From Streptosporangiaceae bacterium (lineage in GTDB: Bacteria > Actinomycetota > Actinomycetes > Streptosporangiales > Streptosporangiaceae): a stretch of DNA of 64,000 nucleotides. Below the pieces are notes generated by a model that made no database searches, was not told where the DNA came from, and was given only the letters and a program-made list of their open reading frames with translations. Below are positions 59,509 to 64,000 of this stretch, in pieces. Numbering within the stretch: position 1 is the stretch's first letter; the number at the start of each line of letters is the position of its first letter. The stretch is taken from positions 1 to 64,000 of the forward strand of contig JAOPYH010000026.1 in NCBI GenBank assembly GCA_025964715.1, written 5' to 3'. The position numbers were made by a program, and so were the translations under genes.

Positions 59509-62349
59509 GTGATGCTCTATGCCACCGACCCCATCGCGGAGGCCGTCGTGCCCGATTCCGCCGATCGTACGGCCGGGATCGGCTCCCCTATCGCGCTGCA
59601 CGGCCGCGACGGCGAGCTGGAGATCCTCGGCCAGCTGCTGGACCGGGCCCGGCGCGGACACGGCGGTGCTCTGGTCATCGCGGGAGACCCCGGCCTGGGC
59701 AGGACCGCGCTGCTGGAGGCGACGCTAGGACGCGCGGGGCCCGGCTTCCGTACACTCGCGACCCGCGGGGTCCGGCAGGAGAGGGCTCTTCCGCTCGCCG
59801 GGCTGCACCGCCTGCTGGGGCCGATGTCCGAGGAGATCCGGCGGCTTCCCGAACCACAGGCGGCCGCGCTCACTCCCATCGCGGGGACCGGGGACGGCCC
59901 CGCGGCCGATCCCTTCGCCCTCTATGGCGCCGTAGGCCGGCTGCTGGCGGAGACCTCCCGGCGCGGCCCGGTGCTGTGCTGCGCCGACGATGTGCAGTGG
60001 CTCGACCGGGTCTCGTTGGAGGCGCTGGCCTTCACGGCCCGGCGGGTCGCCGATGACCCGATCATCATGCTCCTCTCCACTGGAACGGGCGGACGGGCCG
60101 CTGCGGAGCAGGACTGTCTCGCCGACATCCCCCGGCTGACCCTCAGCGGCGTCGATGAGGCCGCCGGCCTGCGGATTCTCGAAGATCGGACCGCCGCCGC
60201 GCTGCCTGCGGACCTCGCCGTGGAACTGCTCGAGCTTGCCTGCGGCAACCCCCTCGCCCTGGTGGAGCTCGCCGCGGCGCTGACCCGTGAACAGCTCTCC
60301 GGCCAGGCGCCGGCGCCTCTGGCGCTCCCGGCGTCCGGCCGGTTGCGGGCCCACTATCGACGGCGGTATCTGCGGCTCCCGGAGGGAGCGCGGCGGCTCG
60401 TCCTCATGGCGGCGGCCGACGACCGGCTGGACCTCGACACCCTCGCGCGCGCCGCGGCGCGGGCCGACGTCGACCTGCGAGAATTCGAGGTCGCCCAGAC
60501 CGCCGGCCTCGTGCGGCTCGAGGGCGAGGCCGTGGCAGCGCCGAGTCGCCTGGTCCGCTCGTGCCTGTACGCCGACGCTTCGCCCGCCGACCGGCATGCC
60601 GTGCACGCCGTCCTCGCCGCCGTGCTCGACCGGGAATGGGACCTGTTCCGGCGCAGCTGGCACCTGGCCGCCGCGACAAGAGAACCGGACGGCCGCATCG
60701 CCGACGAGCTCGGCGCGGCGGCGGCCGCGGCGCGACGGTCGGGCGACTTTTCGGACTCGTCCCGGGCCTGGGAGCGCGCCGCCGCGCTGTCTCCCACGCT
60801 CGAGGCGAGGGCGGAGAGATGTGTCCAGGCCGCCACGGACGCCTGGACGGCCGGCCGCCCCGGACGCGCCCGCACCCTGCTCCGGCAGGCCGGGCCCTTC
60901 ATCGGAACCCTGGAACTGCGGGGTCGCGCCGATCTGCTCCGGGGCGAGATCGAACTGCGCGACGGCAGCCCGGCCGTGGCCGGCCGGATCCTGACGGAGG
61001 CCGCTGACCGGCTCATCATTGCGGACGGCACGCTCGCGATCACGGCCCTGCTGCAAGCCGGCGAAGCGGCCTGCGCCATGGGGGACCGGGACTCGTACCT
61101 GGCCGTCGCGGAGCACGCGGCCGCGCTGCGCACGGCAGGCGGGCCGCCGATCATCGAGCTGATGCGGGATCACCTCGCCGGTATGGCCGCGACCCTGCGG
61201 GGCCGGCACGAGGAGGCCGCTGTACTGCTGGAGCGCGTGCTGCGTGTCGCGGAGCCGGCCGACGACTGCGCCGCCATGACCCGGGCGAGCCTGGCCGCGC
61301 TCACCCTCGGAGACGGGCGGCGGGCGCAGTGCCTGGCCACCCGGGCGCTGGCGGACGCCCGTGCCCGGGGCCTCGTCAACGCAGTGCCCTGGTCACTGTG
61401 GGTGCTCGCCCAAGCAGAGCTGCTCCTCGGCCGGCACCGGGCGGCCCTGGCGGTCGCACTCGAGGGACTGCGGCTGGCCCGCGCGGCAGGACAGGCTGCC
61501 TGCGCGACCGATCACCTCGCCACGCTCGCGCTACTGTCGGCCTTCCAGGGGGACAGGGAGACGGCGACGCGCTATCTCGGCGACATCTCCGTCGAGACGA
61601 GCGGGCGAGGGCCAACCCGTGCCGACGCCATCGCCTCATGGGCACGCGCCTGCCTGGAACTGGCGGACGACCGCCCGGCCGAGGCGGCCGGCCGGCTCCG
61701 GCAGATGACCGGTTCGGGTCCCGGCCACCCGGTGGTACGGGTCCTGGCCATCCCGCACTTGGTCGAGGCCGCCGTTCTCTCGGGCCGGCCGGCGACGGCG
61801 CTCCGGGCCCTCGAGGTCTTCGAGCGCTGGGCGGAGGGCACCCGCAGTCCGGCGCGGAGCGCTCTCGCGTACCGCTGCCGGGCACTGCTCGCCGAGGGTG
61901 ATGGCGACGGCAGGGTGGAGGAACGCTTCAGCGCGGCCCTGCGCCTGCACCGGCATGGCGGTTCGGCCTTCGAACTGGCCCGGACCGAGTTCCTCTACGG
62001 GCACTGGCTACGGCGCAGACGCAGGCCGCGCGCAGCCCGCGAGCACCTGCGGACCGCCCTGTGGATCTTCCAGGACTACGACGCGGAACGCTGGACGGAT
62101 CGGGCCCGGGCGGAGTTGCGCGCCGCAGGGGACACCGTGGAGCGGACCGCACCGTCGGTCGCGCGCGGTCTCGGCGAGCTGACCGCCCAGCAGGCGCAGG
62201 TGGCACGGCTGGTCGCCGAGGGGGCGACCAACAGGGAGATCGCCGTCCGACTGGGCCTCAGTCACCGCACGATCGACCATCATCTGCGCAATGTGTTCAG
62301 CCGGCTGGGGATCCGATCTCGCGTGGAGCTGGCCAGACTGTTCGGCTGA
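59509..62349 (+). CDS. LAL-type LuxR family transcriptional regulator (AAA ATPase)
   Basis: LHGRDGELEILGQLLDRARRGHGGALVIAGDPGLGRTALLEA; VLCCADDVQWLDRVSLEAL; C-terminal HTH LTAQQAQVARLVAEGATNREIAVRLGLSHRTIDHHLRNVFSRLGIRSRVELARL. Confidence 0.94.
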   Translation: MMLYATDPIAEAVVPDSADRTAGIGSPIALHGRDGELEILGQLLDRARRGHGGALVIAGDPGLGRTALLEATLGRAGPGFRTLATRGVRQERALPLAGLHRLLGPMSEEIRRLPEPQAAALTPIAGTGDGPAADPFALYGAVGRLLAETSRRGPVLCCADDVQWLDRVSLEALAFTARRVADDPIIMLLSTGTGGRAAAEQDCLADIPRLTLSGVDEAAGLRILEDRTAAALPADLAVELLELACGNPLALVELAAALTREQLSGQAPAPLALPASGRLRAHYRRRYLRLPEGARRLVLMAAADDRLDLDTLARAAARADVDLREFEVAQTAGLVRLEGEAVAAPSRLVRSCLYADASPADRHAVHAVLAAVLDREWDLFRRSWHLAAATREPDGRIADELGAAAAAARRSGDFSDSSRAWERAAALSPTLEARAERCVQAATDAWTAGRPGRARTLLRQAGPFIGTLELRGRADLLRGEIELRDGSPAVAGRILTEAADRLIIADGTLAITALLQAGEAACAMGDRDSYLAVAEHAAALRTAGGPPIIELMRDHLAGMAATLRGRHEEAAVLLERVLRVAEPADDCAAMTRASLAALTLGDGRRAQCLATRALADARARGLVNAVPWSLWVLAQAELLLGRHRAALAVALEGLRLARAAGQAACATDHLATLALLSAFQGDRETATRYLGDISVETSGRGPTRADAIASWARACLELADDRPAEAAGRLRQMTGSGPGHPVVRVLAIPHLVEAAVLSGRPATALRALEVFERWAEGTRSPARSALAYRCRALLAEGDGDGRVEERFSAALRLHRHGGSAFELARTEFLYGHWLRRRRRPRAAREHLRTALWIFQDYDAERWTDRARAELRAAGDTVERTAPSVARGLGELTAQQAQVARLVAEGATNREIAVRLGLSHRTIDHHLRNVFSRLGIRSRVELARLFG

Positions 62350-62381
62350 CCTCCGGGGTGCCACCGGGGGCGTACGCAACA

Positions 62382-62413
62382 GGGGGCCGTCGGCGTGGGC
62401 GCCGGCGGCCCCC
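62382..62413. terminator. Bidirectional terminator between LuxR gene and lipase gene
   Basis: gggggccgtcggcg-tggg-cgccggcggccccc near-perfect stem between convergent genes. Confidence 0.65.
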
Positions 62414-62443
62414 TACGGCGGGGCTGCTCCGGTGGAGGAGAGA

Positions 62444-63130
62444 TCAGTTGTTGACGTAGTCCCGGACCTGGGCGTAGACGGTGGCGTCGGTCTTCAATGA
62501 CGAGTGGTCCAGGCAGGAGGTTTTTGTGTTCGCCGCACCGGACAGTGCGACGCTGCTGTTGGGGACGATGACCGCGTCGCAGGGCGACCACCAGGTCGCA
62601 TAGCGGGACGTGCCGGGGGTTTCATCGCCCGAGTTCAGGGCGTTGAGGAAGCTGGAGCCGATGCGCATCTCCCCGCAGGAGGTGTCGAGGCAGGCATTGG
62701 CCGTGTTGGTCCCGTGGTTTGGTCCGCCGAGCGACACCCATGCGTCGACCTTGGCGTCCCCGGCGAGGTTCTTGGTGTAGTAGCGGGACGACAGGCCACC
62801 CATCGAATGGGAGATGATGTCGATCTTTGACGCGCCGGTCGAGGCCAGGACGCGGTCGATCTCCTGGGAGAGCTGCTGGGCGGTGGTGGCGTTCGACTGG
62901 CTGTAGTTGTACTTCCACTGGTCGAGATAGGAGGAAGGCCAGCCGTCCTTGGCGAAGTTGGCCGCCATCGTGTTCCAGACGGTGTTGTCGGAGTTGTAAC
63001 CGTGGACGAACACGATGGGGTTGCTGGATGGTCCGAAGGTGGGGCTGCCGGCCGCCCGGGCGGAGCCCGGTGAGGCTAGGGCCAGCAATACACAGGCGGC
63101 AGCGGTGGCCATGCACAGGTAGATCTTCAC
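62444..63130 (-). CDS. Secreted triacylglycerol lipase / alpha-beta hydrolase
   Basis: Signal peptide VKIYLCMATAAACVLLALASPGSARA; NPIVFVHGYNSDNTVWNTMAANFAKDGW; IDIISHSMGGLSSRYY (GHSMG-type). Confidence 0.92.
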   Translation of the reverse strand: MKIYLCMATAAACVLLALASPGSARAAGSPTFGPSSNPIVFVHGYNSDNTVWNTMAANFAKDGWPSSYLDQWKYNYSQSNATTAQQLSQEIDRVLASTGASKIDIISHSMGGLSSRYYTKNLAGDAKVDAWVSLGGPNHGTNTANACLDTSCGEMRIGSSFLNALNSGDETPGTSRYATWWSPCDAVIVPNSSVALSGAANTKTSCLDHSSLKTDATVYAQVRDYVNN

Positions 63131-63268
63131 TGCGGGCGTCTCCAGGTGAAGGGGGGATCCCGGAAAGCGGTCGGCAGAAGTCTCATTCCGTTGATCGCGG
63201 GGCCGCATCGGTGAAATCACCGGCGACGTCCATGGCATGGAAGGTGACCGTGGCGAGCCGTCCTGATC

Positions 63269-63430
63269 TCACCGCGGCGACCGGCGGGCCACCGGGAAGT
63301 CGAAGTAGGTGTTCGGGTAGGGCTAGCCGTCGAGGGTGTGGTGCCACCACTCGGCGGCATAGTTGCTGAACCCGGCCGACTTCATCGCGTCCTCGAGCAG
63401 ACGCTGAGGCGAGTCCTTCACGATCACCAT
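63269..63430 (-). pseudogene. C-terminal remnant of a VanX-like D-Ala-D-Ala dipeptidase (M15D)
   Basis: MVIVKDSPQRLLEDAMKSAGFSNYAAEWWHHTLDG*PYPNTYFDFPVARRSPR*: catalytic EWWH motif retained, in-frame TAG (63323-63325), N-terminal domain absent. Confidence 0.7.
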
Positions 63431-63603
63431 GGCGATTCTTACCTCAGGCGCCCGGAACCCGCCAGTGGCCGCGGCCGGGCCTCCATGCAGCGCCACGGAC
63501 CGCGTAGATCGTACCGGCACTACACTTTACGGAATCTGTACATAGCGGGACTAGTGCGTCTGTTTTGAGGCACCACCCAGCAACACGTGATCTTGGAGGA
63601 TGG

Positions 63604-64000
63604 GTGGGAATCGCTGCCGAGGGTCTGCGCCTGGAGGTCAACGGGCTGGACTACCTGCTGCTGGGGTTGTATTTCATCACGGTGCTCGGCATCGGGCTGG
63701 TCGCCCGGAAGGCCGTGCGGACCAGCACCGACTTTTTCCTGTCAGGGCGGTCACTGCCCGCGTGGATCACCGGTCTGGCGTTCCTGTCGGCCAACCTCGG
63801 GGCCACGGAGATCTTGGGCATGGCGGCCAACGGCGCTCAGTACGGCGCCATGACCGTCCATTACTACTGGATCGGCGCCGTACCGGCGATGGTCTTCCTC
63901 GGCATCGTGATGATGCCGTTCTACTACCGCTCCGGGGTGCACAGCGTGCCGGAGTTCCTCCGGCGCCGGTTCAACCGGCCGACGCAGCAGCTGAACGCGA
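63604..64000 (+). CDS. Sodium:solute symporter family protein (truncated by window end)
   Basis: GLDYLLLGLYFITVLGIGLVARKAVRTSTDFFLSGRSLPAWITGLAFLSANLGATEILGMAANGAQYGAMTVHYYWIGAVPAMVFLGIVMMPFYYRSGVHSVPEFLRRRFNRPTQQLNA. Confidence 0.92.
   Translation, partial: MGIAAEGLRLEVNGLDYLLLGLYFITVLGIGLVARKAVRTSTDFFLSGRSLPAWITGLAFLSANLGATEILGMAANGAQYGAMTVHYYWIGAVPAMVFLGIVMMPFYYRSGVHSVPEFLRRRFNRPTQQLNA

Noticed and set aside
62501-62540. ttttttgtg tract as a possible terminator inside the lipase region
   Set aside because: It lies within the coding sequence of the lipase C-terminus (antisense direction) without an accompanying stem.

Overview
High-GC actinomycete chromosomal window, probably Streptosporangiales/Thermomonosporaceae-like (inference from gene order and codon usage). 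It is mostly housekeeping. Recognised blocks include: a fatty-acyl-CoA ligase (truncated at the left edge); cutC; ROK glucokinase; PlsC acyltransferase; pfkA; thiI; DAHP synthase (aroF) with a Trp-rich leader peptide plus terminator; orphan LytTR regulator; PASTA Ser/Thr kinase; nfo; a thiOSG operon with TPP riboswitch and divergent thiE; Rv2175c-like DNA-binding protein; second STK; polyprenyl synthase; metF; a three-gene WXG-like/GNAT cluster; L,D-transpeptidase; bldD; the pyrR-pyrB-pyrC-carA-carB-pyrK-pyrD-pyrF operon; mIHF-gmk-rpoZ-coaBC-metK-priA-def-fmt-rsmB; rpe; FMN riboswitch-ribE-ribM/pnuC-ribBA-ribH; hisG; a LAL-type LuxR regulator; secreted lipase; a decayed VanX-like dipeptidase fragment; and an SSS transporter (truncated at the right edge). 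No CRISPR array, prophage, transposase, tRNA or rRNA was recognised. The best second-look items are: (i) a candidate Trp attenuator (MAFGMATDPDGWWPA*) upstream of aroF; (ii) a DasR/dre-like perfect palindrome TGGTCTAGACCA upstream of pfkA; (iii) a tiny secreted peptide ending DDDFFLFEDDDDWC whose SD lies inside a hairpin; (iv) a translationally coupled WXG-like/GNAT trio; (v) two degraded gene remnants; (vi) a compound hairpin/tandem repeat next to bldD. All calls come from reading the sequence; no database search was run.
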